Positions 33,721 through 43,500 of a stretch of DNA of 64,000 bases are shown in pieces. This DNA is from Cyclobacteriaceae bacterium (GTDB lineage: Bacteria; Bacteroidota; Bacteroidia; Cytophagales; Cyclobacteriaceae), in NCBI GenBank assembly GCA_022841475.1, contig JALHRJ010000002.1:1-64000 (forward strand). Direction: 5' to 3'. The position numbers and the translations under genes were made by a program. Within the stretch, counting starts at the first letter, position 1; each line of letters opens with the position of its first letter. The notes beneath the pieces were generated by a model. The model had not been told where the DNA came from. It was given only the letters and a program-made list of their open reading frames with translations, and did no database searches.

Positions 33721-34077
33721 TTAAAATCCTAACCAAAAAAGTCGTTCATCTACCTCATTAACAGTATCAAAAGCCAATTGACCAGAGCCGTTGGTTTTTA
33801 TAAATTGACGATTTGTTCCGTCAATTGCAGGCAACTCAAAATTAACATCACTTCCGATTGTTGTTGGCGCAGTTAAACTAACGCGATATTGTGGCGCACT
33901 GTTTCGATGAAAATGAACTCGATTGGTTGCAACTGTTCCATATTGTGTAATATTCGAGGCGAGTCTAATTCGAACATCACCATCGGCTGTACTTTCGACA
34001 ACCGATGCGTTTGTTTTCCCGATACGAAACACATTCGAGAAAGTTGCCACCAACCGTGATAAGACTTGATTTGCCAT
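33721..34077 (-). CDS. Fibre-module protein, 118 aa
   Basis: The N-terminus MANQVLSRLVATFSNVFRIG matches that of the next gene upstream (ANQTLSRLVRTMQDFFRIG). The remainder (RVSLTAPTTIGSDVNFELPA and RQFIKTNGSGQLAFDTV) is the common phage fibre motif that ends in LPA and a G-x-L turn. It probably docks through its N-terminal helix. Confidence 0.7.
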   Translation of the reverse strand: MANQVLSRLVATFSNVFRIGKTNASVVESTADGDVRIRLASNITQYGTVATNRVHFHRNSAPQYRVSLTAPTTIGSDVNFELPAIDGTNRQFIKTNGSGQLAFDTVNEVDERLFWLGF

Positions 34078-34086
34078 AAATTTTTA

Positions 34087-34728
34087 TTATGCCGGGTTAA
34101 CATATTCTACATAAACAATACCAGAAAAAGTCTGACTATCTGGAACAATTGTTAATACAATTGCATCTGGACTGCCACCCAATTCAATTGGTTCTTCAAC
34201 TTGATAAGTGGCAACTGTTTTAACATCACTTTCAGCAGTTGTCATATACAAAGCTGGACTTGCGGCTGTTCCAACTGATACAGTGGGGTTTCCGGCTGCG
34301 GCTGCTACCTGTAAATCTATGATGATTCTAAGAAGCCTTGCGTTTGCAGGTGGAGTAAATATGGTTAGTGGTGATGTTGTCGCTTCAGTAAAACTTTCTT
34401 GTTGAATCAAATTAGCGTTTCCGCTAACGTTAATAAAACCAAGTGTACCATCGCCACCCACATCAGCCAAAACCTGATTACTGCTACCAACTGCTGAAGG
34501 CCAAGTAAATGTCACATTTGCGCCCAACCCGTTAGGTGATGTTAATACAACGGCATTAGTTGCATTGTTCCCTTGCAGACGAATTTTATTAACAGCAGTA
34601 TCAGCATAGGCTGTATCCCCACCATTACGCAACTGAACTGTCCCTGCGCTATCTTTAATTCGAATTGTTCCGATTCGAAAAAAATCTTGCATTGTTCTGA
34701 CGAGTCTTGATAATGTTTGATTTGCCAT
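34087..34728 (-). CDS. Fibre-module protein, 213 aa
   Basis: Modular: an N-terminal docking helix shared with 33721-34077, a middle fibre motif (VVLTSPNGLGANVTFTWPSA, SNQVLADVGGDGTLGFIN), and a C-terminal beta domain (RLLRIIIDLQVAAAAGNPTV, ALYMTTAESDVKTVATYQVE) that is also found at the C-terminus of the gene upstream. The sharing of different parts with different neighbours shows domain shuffling. Confidence 0.7.
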   Translation of the reverse strand: MANQTLSRLVRTMQDFFRIGTIRIKDSAGTVQLRNGGDTAYADTAVNKIRLQGNNATNAVVLTSPNGLGANVTFTWPSAVGSSNQVLADVGGDGTLGFINVSGNANLIQQESFTEATTSPLTIFTPPANARLLRIIIDLQVAAAAGNPTVSVGTAASPALYMTTAESDVKTVATYQVEEPIELGGSPDAIVLTIVPDSQTFSGIVYVEYVNPA

Positions 34729-34738
34729 AAATTTTTCC

Positions 34739-35257
34739 TTAAATTCTCTTGCTTAATATAATGACACGACCATTGCCAGCAGTTGAACCCACTGCGCTGA
34801 TATAAAGCCTTATGATCGTTGAAGCTAAATATTCAATGGCAGGTTCAGTTTCATAATTCCCTATACTGTAAGGGTCGTTTTCGCTAGTGGTCATTAATCG
34901 TTGTATGTTACCTGTTTCACCTATACTGATTGTAACTGTTCCATCAAACAAGGTGTCTATATATAATTTTACACTAATAATTGTCTCGTTGTTCCCCGTT
35001 GTATATAATGCAAGCGGAGAAACAGCGTTATAAGCAAATGGGACAATTGTCTGAATAGTTTCAGACTCAATTGTAACCAGTTCGTTTGCAACACTGTTGT
35101 TTAAGTCAATATTAATTCCTGCACCCTCTTCCAATTTAGGAAAAAGGTAATCAGCAATAGCATCAGTGCCAGACGCTTTGACTTTTTCATCATCTCCGCC
35201 CCCGCCGCCACCACCAATAGTAACGGTTACAGTAAATTCAATCGGGTCATTAGGCAT
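34739..35257 (-). CDS. Fibre-module protein with Gly hinge, 172 aa
   Basis: A run of seven glycines (TIGGGGGGGDDEKVKASGTD) links a short N-terminal strand to a fibre motif (DYLFPKLEEGAGINIDL), then a C-terminal beta domain (ISVKLYIDTLFDGTVTISIG; RLMTTSENDPYSIGNYETE) like that of 34087-34728. The start is preceded by a 2-bp gap from the upstream gene. Confidence 0.7.
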   Translation of the reverse strand: MPNDPIEFTVTVTIGGGGGGGDDEKVKASGTDAIADYLFPKLEEGAGINIDLNNSVANELVTIESETIQTIVPFAYNAVSPLALYTTGNNETIISVKLYIDTLFDGTVTISIGETGNIQRLMTTSENDPYSIGNYETEPAIEYLASTIIRLYISAVGSTAGNGRVIILSKRI

Positions 35258-35259
35258 GA

Positions 35260-35580
35260 TTAAACTGGGGTTCTCCCAAATGTTGCTAATGTAATCGCTA
35301 AAAGTGCATTGTTTGCTGAAGCAATCATTTTGAGATTACGAATATTGCGAATGCTTCGTACAATACGTTCTCCGTTTGCTGTTATTTTGTGTCCATCGCC
35401 CACAGCCGGAGTTCGCCCACTATACCAGAACCAAACATCTTGATTATACACACTGATATGGACGCTATCGGCTACTGCTATTTGTTCTTCGGTAAACCCC
35501 ATATCGATTAATGATTTTGCTACACCTGCGCCCAAAGTAATCATATTACTGGCATAACCAGCCGCGCCAATCATTGTCAT
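35260..35580 (-). CDS. Virion-module protein, 106 aa
   Basis: Not recognised. GYASNMITLGAGVAKSLIDM and an NMITLGAG helix lead into ISVYNQDVWFWYSGRTPAVG and a basic helix (RIVRSIRNIRNLKMIA), followed by strands ending FGRTPV. Close in style to small fibre knobs of the flanking genes; ATG 35580 is 4 bp after the upstream stop. Confidence 0.62.
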   Translation of the reverse strand: MTMIGAAGYASNMITLGAGVAKSLIDMGFTEEQIAVADSVHISVYNQDVWFWYSGRTPAVGDGHKITANGERIVRSIRNIRNLKMIASANNALLAITLATFGRTPV

Positions 35581-35584
35581 GATT

Positions 35585-36079
35585 TTATCCCACTTTCATT
35601 ACAAATGCACGACTATCAACATCGCAATTTTCTCCAGAATTATTATTAAATTGCAAGTAAAAATAACCCTCGCGTGGTAAGAAATCGCCTATTGACATAT
35701 CAAATGCCAATTCACTTAAACCATTGGCACTTAATGTCGTCCTTGTAATTTCACCGCTATCATAACTATTATACAGAATAGCTGTAAAATAACCCGTTGT
35801 GATCGGGTTGGCAAAAGTTACTTTGACTGCAACTGTCACAAAATAATAACCTTCTTCGCGGCCCCAAATGCCACCTGCTACAGCATCGGCAAATCGCCCA
35901 AAATCGGCTCTTGGGAAAGCAGCAACACTCCAATCGACTGAAGTAGTGTTTCCACTTCCTGATACGACACCTGTTTTTGCTCCGCCTGTTAAAACCGCAC
36001 AATAACGATTGTCTAGCTGCGGCATGTATCCTTGCCCAGCAGCTTCACCACCCAAACCAAAAAATATAAATTCTTTCAT
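35585..36079 (-). CDS. Virion-module protein, about 164 aa
   Basis: The preferred start is ATG 36079 (MKEFIFFGLGGEAAGQGYMP), which overlaps the upstream stop as ATGA, as elsewhere in the operon. Beta-rich (GYYFVTVAVKVTFANPITTG; REGYFYLQFNNNSGENC). No recognised family; probably a minor fibre or baseplate subunit. Confidence 0.65.
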   Translation of the reverse strand: MKEFIFFGLGGEAAGQGYMPQLDNRYCAVLTGGAKTGVVSGSGNTTSVDWSVAAFPRADFGRFADAVAGGIWGREEGYYFVTVAVKVTFANPITTGYFTAILYNSYDSGEITRTTLSANGLSELAFDMSIGDFLPREGYFYLQFNNNSGENCDVDSRAFVMKVG

Positions 36080-36714
36080 GGTATTTCCTCGGCCCCATCT
36101 AACCAATAAACAATCCCGCTTGTTCCTGTTAAATTAAATTGATCGGTTGACGACAAAATGATCGGAAAATCAACCACAAAGTATTCATTTTCGCGCATCA
36201 TAATGCTCATAATACTGGTAGTGTTAATACTCAAATCTAATTGATTTGGACTAGCTGTATTTCCATTGGTACTAAACAGAATGAGGTTGTACAAGTAAAA
36301 AGCACGTCCAGAAGGAACGGTGTAAGTATAACTTGCTGTCAAGTCTCCATCTGAAATGTGTTTTGGAACAATTCCACTTCCCGGAACACCGCTTTCCCCA
36401 CCGCTAATATAATAATACACCTGACTTGCATTAGTTGCATCGCCTTCAATTAAGTCAGCATCTTCTAATACAATGGCGTGTTCTAACTGATATACCCAGG
36501 TTGAATTGGGTTTAAGTGTTTGAACAGCTATTTTTTTTGACGTTCCACTGTCATTTTTTAGATACAATGTGGTTGTGTTGTAATTGACAGAAGAACTATT
36601 ATAAAATATGATCGATTTAACTCTTGTTAACTTTGTTGCTGGAACAGTGTAAATTGTTCCTTTTGTCGCTGCGAGTGTTCCGCTTGCTAATCGCTTAGCT
36701 GTTATTGCTGCCAT
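36076..36714 (-). CDS. Virion beta protein with duplicated fold, 212 aa
   Basis: Two similar halves: GTIYTVPATKLTRVKSIIFY in the first and ASYTYTVPSGRAFYLYNLIL in the second, each followed by strands and an acidic loop (LEDADLIEGDA; DQFNLTGTSG). Also similar to 37887-38189 (LKNDSGTSKKI / LHNGTSRRI; DLIEGDATNASQVYYYISG / DLIEGEAATSSVVDYWLS). A structural repeat of the adsorption module. Confidence 0.7.
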   Translation of the reverse strand: MAAITAKRLASGTLAATKGTIYTVPATKLTRVKSIIFYNSSSVNYNTTTLYLKNDSGTSKKIAVQTLKPNSTWVYQLEHAIVLEDADLIEGDATNASQVYYYISGGESGVPGSGIVPKHISDGDLTASYTYTVPSGRAFYLYNLILFSTNGNTASPNQLDLSINTTSIMSIMMRENEYFVVDFPIILSSTDQFNLTGTSGIVYWLDGAEEIP

Positions 36715-36721
36715 TTTTATT

Positions 36722-37876
36722 TCACCAACTTGTCCATACTAATTCGCGAATGTCATCTACTCCTGATGCGCCAGCGCTTGATTCGATTGTTATCGTTTTG
36801 TCACTTGTTCCATTGACTGTAAGTGTTATATTTGCACCAGCAACTAATTTGTTCGCGAGATAATTATAAGTAGAATCTGTTCCGTTTGTTAAAACTTTAC
36901 CGCCATTATTTTCAATTGTTTTGGTACGACTAGCAAGTTGATCAAGACCACCGTCTACGTTGCCAGGGTCAGCGCTACTGTTCCAGTTTGCCAACACTGC
37001 TGGTGTATAAGTAATCCCGCTGGCATCACTTGAACCGCTTGTTTCTATAGTCTTAACCCTTGCAGCCAATTGATCGAGCGCGTTATCAGTATCGCCGGGG
37101 TCAGCACTGCTATTCCAATTGGTTACAACTGCTGGTGTGTATATTACATCGGCACTGTTAACACTTGCTGATATTTGCAAATCTTCATCGCCGCTTGGGT
37201 TTAGGACGGTTAAAGAAATTCCTGTTCCTGCAACTAATTTCCCATTTAGAAAACCCGGAGTGGTATCATTTGTTGTAACCTTGACACTGTTTGTTCCACC
37301 CGTTTCTAGTGTTTTAGTGCGACTAGCAAGTTGATCGATTGCATCATCGGTATTTCCAGGGTCAACACTGCTGTTCCAGTTACTTAAAGTTGAGGGAACG
37401 TATAAAACTTCACTGGCGTCAATTTGATTAAATTGTTCGGCTAAATAGTCAAGTGCATCATCGGTGTTTCCTGGGTCAATGCCGCCCCAATCCGTCAAAT
37501 CATTAGGGGTATAGGTAATTCCCGATGCATCTGTTGCTGGTGTTGCTTCCAGTGTTTTAACTCTTGCTGCAACCTGATCGAGAGCATTGTCAACGTCACC
37601 GGGATCAGCATTGCTATTCCAGTTTGTTAATACAGCGGGCGTATAAGTAACATTTGCTGCATCCGGGTTTGAGGATGCTGTTTCTAATGTTTTGGTACGA
37701 CTAGCAAGTTGATCAAGACCACCGTCTACGTTGCCAGGGTCAGCGCTACTGTTCCAGCTTGTTAGTAATGCGGGTGTATATGTAATAGCAGAGGCATCTC
37801 CACCTGCTCCACCCCCACCCTGTCCATTATTAACAGTCCCGTCTTGTTTGATTACGATTATTTCATTATTTGCCAC
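36722..37876 (-). CDS. Repeat-containing fibre protein, 384 aa
   Basis: After a glycine-rich start (NNGQGGGGAGGDAS) the protein consists of six copies of a ~44-residue unit of the form (A/S)-x-I-T-Y-T-P-A-x-L-T-N-W-N-S, then SADPGNVD, then ALDQLASRTKTLE. Each unit ends in a short heptad helix, so the whole is probably a trimeric coiled-coil and beta shaft. Two units share an identical 70-bp DNA block. Non-repeat inserts with fibre motifs (FLNGKLVAGTGISLTVL; YLANKLVAGANITLTV) lie after units 4 and 6. Confidence 0.78.
   Translation of the reverse strand: MANNEIIVIKQDGTVNNGQGGGGAGGDASAITYTPALLTSWNSSADPGNVDGGLDQLASRTKTLETASSNPDAANVTYTPAVLTNWNSNADPGDVDNALDQVAARVKTLEATPATDASGITYTPNDLTDWGGIDPGNTDDALDYLAEQFNQIDASEVLYVPSTLSNWNSSVDPGNTDDAIDQLASRTKTLETGGTNSVKVTTNDTTPGFLNGKLVAGTGISLTVLNPSGDEDLQISASVNSADVIYTPAVVTNWNSSADPGDTDNALDQLAARVKTIETSGSSDASGITYTPAVLANWNSSADPGNVDGGLDQLASRTKTIENNGGKVLTNGTDSTYNYLANKLVAGANITLTVNGTSDKTITIESSAGASGVDDIRELVWTSW
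36917..36986. repeat. 70-bp exact repeat, copy 1
   Basis: Identical to 37688-37757, in the same frame of the six-unit fibre gene, encoding the DPGNVDGGLDQLASRTKT part of units 6 and 1. The identity, in contrast to the diverged units between, suggests recent duplication or gene conversion and could allow loss or gain of units. Confidence 0.85.
37688..37757. repeat. 70-bp exact repeat, copy 2
   Basis: Matches 36917-36986 base for base over 70 bp, about 770 bp apart and in direct orientation. Recombination between the two would delete whole repeat units in frame. Confidence 0.85.
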
Positions 37877-37886
37877 AATTTTTCCC

Positions 37887-38189
37887 TCATGTTACAGTTG
37901 CTAAACTCAACCAGTAATCAACAACACTAGACGTTGCGGCTTCGCCCTCAATTAAATCTCCATTTTGCAAAACAACCTTTTCTGGTTGGATAATTGTTGT
38001 ACCTGATTCTAAGTCAATACTTAGAATTCTGCGCGAAGTCCCATTGTGTAAATAAACTTTTACATTTCGCGTAGCTACATCGGTATTGTGAAATGTCATG
38101 CTTATTGCAAGCACTGTTCCCGATGCAGTGAAAAGTGTCGTTTTAGTATTGGTTAAAGCTCCACCAACTCTTGATAAAGTAACAGCCAT
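37887..38189 (-). CDS. Small virion beta protein, 100 aa
   Basis: TKTTLFTASGTVLAISMTFH, NVKVYLHNGTSRRILSIDLE and GDLIEGEAATSSVVDYWLSL match the half-repeats of 36076-36714. A single-copy version of that structural unit. ATG lies 9 bp after the upstream stop. Confidence 0.7.
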   Translation of the reverse strand: MAVTLSRVGGALTNTKTTLFTASGTVLAISMTFHNTDVATRNVKVYLHNGTSRRILSIDLESGTTIIQPEKVVLQNGDLIEGEAATSSVVDYWLSLATVT

Positions 38190-38198
38190 AATTTCCCC

Positions 38199-38579
38199 TT
38201 ATAATCCAATTAATGCTAGTATATAGGCGTCTTCGCCTTTATTATCAACCCATTGCAAACCGAGTGTTTGTCCTGATTGTGCTGATAGAATTTGACCATT
38301 CGAACCTACAGTCTGAACCCTGAATTCGCCAGACCCATTATGAGCAAGTACGCTTCCTTTGCCGGGAGAAGGCGTAATATTAACATCGGAAAGTTCATCA
38401 AGTTGATTTGCGCCACCTTGACCAAATGGGCCAACCACAACTCCGGCATCAGTTTTGAGATACATCAAATTATTTTTGACGTAAATCCATGCTTTACTTG
38501 CCGATGGATTTCCCGCAGGGTCGCCAACGTTAGATACTAATTGTATCTGACTAATATTTGCGTTTTTGATAAATGCCAT
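38199..38579 (-). CDS. Fibre-module protein, 126 aa
   Basis: ASKAWIYVKNNLMYLKTDAG and GPFGQGGANQLDELSDVNIT carry the L-x-x-L-x-D-V fibre motif that also occurs three times in the 500-aa protein at 39048-40550. Likely a short shaft segment with a C-terminal NGQILSAQSGQTLGLQWV turn. Confidence 0.7.
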   Translation of the reverse strand: MAFIKNANISQIQLVSNVGDPAGNPSASKAWIYVKNNLMYLKTDAGVVVGPFGQGGANQLDELSDVNITPSPGKGSVLAHNGSGEFRVQTVGSNGQILSAQSGQTLGLQWVDNKGEDAYILALIGL

Positions 38580-38584
38580 TTTTA

Positions 38585-39034
38585 TTAATCCTTTGCGTAA
38601 AAGATAGCATCATCTAACATTGAATCTAGTTTTCCTAATTTATTCGTTAATTTTTCTATGTCATCAATAATTTCGTTCGATAACTGATCGATTTTATTAT
38701 CGAATTCATTGTCTTCATCAAAAACATTGTCGCGTAAAATAGTTTCCAGTAACAACAATCTACTTCTTCCAATCCTACCGATAACTTCTTCGACAACATT
38801 AATATTTTTAATTAAGGTAGTCTCTGACAATTTCTTTAAGGCGGATTTTTTAGCCTCGTGTGCCAATTGAAAACTTTTTTGCCAACCGATGCTTTTTGCA
38901 TAGTGTCTTACAACTGTCCCTGTTGCGTATTCGTAACAATTGTTACTAGAGCCATTTTCCTGACAACCTTCAAAAACATGCTTCCACATTCTTTCGGCTT
39001 CTGCGCCGTACTGTTCACTAATCCAATCGGGCAT
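38585..39034 (-). CDS. Helical protein, 149 aa
   Basis: Unlike its beta-rich neighbours it is helical. WISEQYGAEAERMWKHVFEG and NNCYEYATGTVVRHYAKSIG are followed by long helices (LLLLETILRDNVFDEDNEFD; IIDDIEKLTNKLGKLDSMLD). Two cysteines lie near 29 and 38. The first 50 residues faintly recall ChaB-like phage proteins. Function unknown; it could be an assembly factor. Confidence 0.65.
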   Translation of the reverse strand: MPDWISEQYGAEAERMWKHVFEGCQENGSSNNCYEYATGTVVRHYAKSIGWQKSFQLAHEAKKSALKKLSETTLIKNINVVEEVIGRIGRSRLLLLETILRDNVFDEDNEFDNKIDQLSNEIIDDIEKLTNKLGKLDSMLDDAIFYAKD

Positions 39035-39047
39035 AATTTAATTCCTG

Positions 39048-40550
39048 TTAATCTTGATAGTTGATACTTAATACATTTCCATCGTCATCTAACATAACGT
39101 CGCCATTTTCATCAGTTAAAATGTATTCTGGTAAGAAATTATTTGTCCATTTTATCCCATAAGTGGCGGTTGAGTCAACTGTTAAAACTTGATTATTAGT
39201 TGCTCCCTTTAATAGAACAAACCAAAAACCCGACCCGTTATTTACTATTATACTCCCCAATTGAGGAACTGGCACTGTTAGATCGACATCAGTTAGATCA
39301 TTTAGGCTAAATATGCCATTACGCAAAGTCCATGCTGCTGCACCAGTGCTGTATGCAATAATCTGGTCGTTTGTTGGGCCAGTAGCATTAACATCGATCA
39401 GGTCGTCGAGAAAACGTGCTATAGTTTGTGGTTGCCATGTATTTGTTCCACTATTCCAGACTAGGGCTTGATTGTTTAATGGCGCTGGCGCATCAACATC
39501 ATTAAGATCATCAAGATCAATGTTACTTCCATCGGGTTCGAACTCTTGCCACGCTGTTCCTGCTAGGTTTGTAATGTATAATGCTCCAAGACCAGCATTT
39601 CCATCGGGTGACCACCATATATCTCCAAATCCTTGTGGTGTTGCGGGGCGACTAGCATCTAATCCACCCCTAATTTTGGCGTCGTGTAAATCGGGAAATG
39701 TGAAATCTTTGTGTATTTCAGCTAAATTGGTTTCGCTGCTAAGTGTTAAATAATCTTGAACATTCCAAATGTGTGCGCCACGAGTTATACGTTGCATTCC
39801 AGAAACCAATCGGATATAACCACATCGGAAATGACCATCATCAGTTGCAGGTAAATAAGGATGGTTAACCCCTGCTTCGTCAAGTGAAAAAACCTGTTCG
39901 TTTGTTAAACTAGACGGAAATTCATCTCCATATTTGTAACTGAGTGCTTTAGTTGTAAAGTTAAGTTGAACTAAGGCAAGTCGTGCTTTTGTGTTGTTAG
40001 TTGGAACATTACTGTTATTTGGTGCTATGCTCCAATCAATTGTTTCTTGTGTTTCGACAAATTTCCATTCATTACCAATACGATAAGCACCTGATAACAC
40101 TTGCGCTTTCATGCTTGATGGGTTGGTTTGCGTAAGCATTCCCGGCGCTAATTTATTATAAGGGACAAACACTCCATCATCTTGTGCTGTTCCTTTGAAA
40201 AATTGTGCAGCATAACGTGTGTCGAGTCCTATTATTTCCCATTCACCATTTACCGGGTCTTTGCGAATTTTAATGGGAGTGCCATAACGAATTTGCCACG
40301 ATTGCAATGCACCGGGTTGTAAGAACGCTTCACCTTGAAATGATGTGCCACCCGCTTCATGAAAATAATATTTTTCAGGTTCGCCTGTTCTATCCGTTGG
40401 GACTTGAACAAAGCGACTTCCTTGACTATCCTCATAACCCAATCGCGCTGATGTTGGGCGACGAATAGCATCGCCAAATGCTTCTATTAATGCAGCTTTG
40501 AATCTGGCACTTTGTTCACGTTCTTTTCTTAAATCGTCTTTTTGCGCCAT
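39048..40550 (-). CDS. Tail fibre protein, 500 aa
   Basis: The first 300 residues appear globular (ARLGYEDSQGSRFVQVPTDR; YYFHEAGGTSFQGEAFLQPG) and may attach to the tail tip, whose gene follows upstream. The last 200 contain at least three copies of the L-x-D-L-x-D-V repeat (IDLDDLNDVDAPAPLNNQAL; FLDDLIDVNATGPTNDQI; SLNDLTDVDLTVP), each ending in a W turn, typical of phage fibres. It closes with YILTDENGDVMLDDDGNVLS. Confidence 0.75.
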   Translation of the reverse strand: MAQKDDLRKEREQSARFKAALIEAFGDAIRRPTSARLGYEDSQGSRFVQVPTDRTGEPEKYYFHEAGGTSFQGEAFLQPGALQSWQIRYGTPIKIRKDPVNGEWEIIGLDTRYAAQFFKGTAQDDGVFVPYNKLAPGMLTQTNPSSMKAQVLSGAYRIGNEWKFVETQETIDWSIAPNNSNVPTNNTKARLALVQLNFTTKALSYKYGDEFPSSLTNEQVFSLDEAGVNHPYLPATDDGHFRCGYIRLVSGMQRITRGAHIWNVQDYLTLSSETNLAEIHKDFTFPDLHDAKIRGGLDASRPATPQGFGDIWWSPDGNAGLGALYITNLAGTAWQEFEPDGSNIDLDDLNDVDAPAPLNNQALVWNSGTNTWQPQTIARFLDDLIDVNATGPTNDQIIAYSTGAAAWTLRNGIFSLNDLTDVDLTVPVPQLGSIIVNNGSGFWFVLLKGATNNQVLTVDSTATYGIKWTNNFLPEYILTDENGDVMLDDDGNVLSINYQD

Positions 40551-40551
40551 G

Positions 40552-43500
40552 TTATAAAGCTGCCTTTACTACTTTTATATATTCACTATCACCATTGATA
40601 GCTTGTAACCAGTTTCCGTAAAGTGAATCTGCTGAAACAAAATTATCCTCGCTAAACGATATAAATTGATAACCCCAAAGTAAGCCAAAGTTAGATATTT
40701 GTTTTAACCCTTGATAAAAACCGCTGTTACTTGCAACCGTCCATGTTGTTCCACTGTTTGTACTGACTCCCAAGTATTTTCTAAAACCGGGATAACGAAT
40801 TGCGGCTCTGACTGTATTTGTAGCGATTTCATCGCCTGACATTGAGTAGGGATTGACTGGACATGCACCGCTTGCCGGAGATATATTTGTAAATGTTGGA
40901 CTTCCGCCTGTGTAACCTGAAACACGATAGAGTGTTGGAATAATTGTTTCAACCTCGCTGAAAGTAACGGTTGCGTCATATATCATAGCTGGCGGATAAT
41001 TACCTGTGCCACCAGCAGAAACGTAATCAAAAATTAACTTAACTTGTGTTACTTCTGGTATAGCAATTCCACTGTAATTATAATTGACTTCATCAAAGAA
41101 AGAATTTGCCTCAATGCGATTAAATAGATCGGCATCTGAATACATCAGTCCACTTGTACCATTTACTTCTATACCGTTACTAATGTATCTTCCCATAGCA
41201 TCAACAACTCCCCACGATGTTGGCGCTGTACTTTTTGATAAAGTATCTCCATTGTATGAAGCCGTTGATAATTCCCCTCTGCCGTTCAAATTGAATGTAA
41301 CTGTTGCTTTGACTTTTTGCGATGTGTATCCAGCGTCTTTTAATAACCATCCGCGTAATTGAGTGCTAGTTCCAGGTACAGCCGCCGTAGGATAAATCCA
41401 ATCTTGTGCGGGAGTTCCGGGACTCCATGCTGTAATTAATCTAGGGTCTTCTATAGGAGTCCCGTCAATAAGCATTTCCATTTCACTTGGGTCAAACGAA
41501 TCAGTAAATCCCATTCCACTAAATACTCGTTTACGTTTTCTTACTGTTGGAACACCGCTGACATCTTCAACGTAAAATTTGTATTCGGTTGTTTCTGGAT
41601 TTAACCCTGTTGCAATTTTAGTTGCATACACATTGCTACCATTAACTTCAATGGCGGGCCAGGGTACATCACTCAACTCACTGTTGGTTATAAAGTTAAA
41701 ATTACTGCTTAACGAATTAGCATAAGCCAGTTTCCATTTGCCAGTTATTGTATCATAACCCGATGTAATAACGCGATTTCCATCGAACGTTATATCAACT
41801 GGTTCATTTATTGCTCCGGCTGCTCCGCCAATTGTTGTTCCGGCTGATACGCTGTTCCATGTCGTTCCATTAGTCGATCTTAAAACGGTTGTCCCATTTG
41901 TGTCGTGTACTGCTACGGCTAAGTAATCTTGAACTGTCTTACTCGATATAATTCTGACCGAATTGGTAATGTCACTATTTACACCGCTAAAATATTGGCG
42001 TGTCCAAGTTGGAACATTGGCAGATATTAAATCTGTCGTATACCATACTTCAATTGCATCATATATACCGCTACTTTCAATGCTTTCGGTTGCAACGGCG
42101 GCCCATGCGCCTAATGTTCCTTCACTATAACCAGATGTAATATAATTTGAATAGTAATCAAATGCAATATCTTGAAATTTTCCTGTTACAACACCATTGA
42201 TAGCTTCCCAATTTTCACCATTAAAACTACGTGCTATATAACCATCATCATCAATAGCAATCAAGAAACCAAGCGAACTATTAAGTTCCTCTTCTTCTTC
42301 TAATGTTGGTGGGATAACAGGGTCGTACTGTGTACCTGCACCAGTATCAATGTTATAAGTTTCACCCGGTTGACCAAATGTTTCTGGTGCAACTGTAACA
42401 GAAACATTTTTAATCCACGCTGCACCGTCACTTTTTTCCCAAGCTCTATCTATACTCACAGGTAAAACGCGGCTGTTGAATGTTACATTTCTTCTGGGCG
42501 ACCAAACAGCAGGAAGTTGCAATCTAAACCATAACATTTTTGCCGGGTCAAACACATCCATATTACGATTCAAAGCTAAAGACACTTCTTTTATAGCTGT
42601 GTTTTGTTTAGCCAATAAGTGTCCGGCATAAACATTAACCGCATTTTGACCTGCTAAGAACAGACTGTCTTGGGTTGGTTTTACAATAAAGCTATCTTCA
42701 TCGCTCGAACCCGCTGCTTGCATTTGAGTATAACCCGGTGCGATACTGGCAACGGCTGTTGTTTGCGAACCATCATACATTAATGCAAAGAGTCGTATTT
42801 GTCCGGTTGAATTAAAAAAGTTCATGGGGATTTCTGGTGCAGATACAATATCAGATACATCAGTATCCGGGTCTATTTTTAATGTCATGCGTTCATCGAC
42901 TTGATTACGAAAATTGTTTGTTTCAATATTAGGGTCGCGTCGTAAATACAAGCTCCCATCACTAACACAACCAATATTTCCACCAAAAACGCTGGAACAT
43001 TGTTCTAAATATTCTCCTAAAGTGCTGCCATTTAAACCCCAATTTAATTTTCTTGGTGGGTTCGACTCGGTTAATGGAAAATAATCGAACATATCAAGAA
43101 AGCTACTATGGTGTTTTAATAAATACCAAGCGATAAAATTGGAAGTTCCTAAACCTGGTGCTATATCTGTCCAATCGGCGGGCGATGCTACTTCAACAAT
43201 GGCTTGAGAAACCATCGGTATGATTCCAAGCCATGTATACGGACTGTTAAGATTGAACTGAGTTGCTTTTTCACCTTTAACATAATCATAAGTTTCAGAC
43301 GAATCGTTAGAAAACCCAACATAATTATCAGTCAATATTCCGCTGCTTAATGTGCTGCCATCAAAATAAGCTATTTCACTAATGTGCATAGCCGCACCCG
43401 GTAGAAATGTTGTGTCGTAAAAATCACCAAATACATTTAGCGAGACATTTCTACCTTTTCGATCTTGTTGATCACTTCCTATTTCAAATCCAAATTTTTC

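Noticed and set aside
36722-37876. CRISPR-like array because of regularly repeated DNA
   Set aside because: The repeats are in-frame protein repeats of about 130 bp with diverged copies, not short identical repeats with unique spacers.
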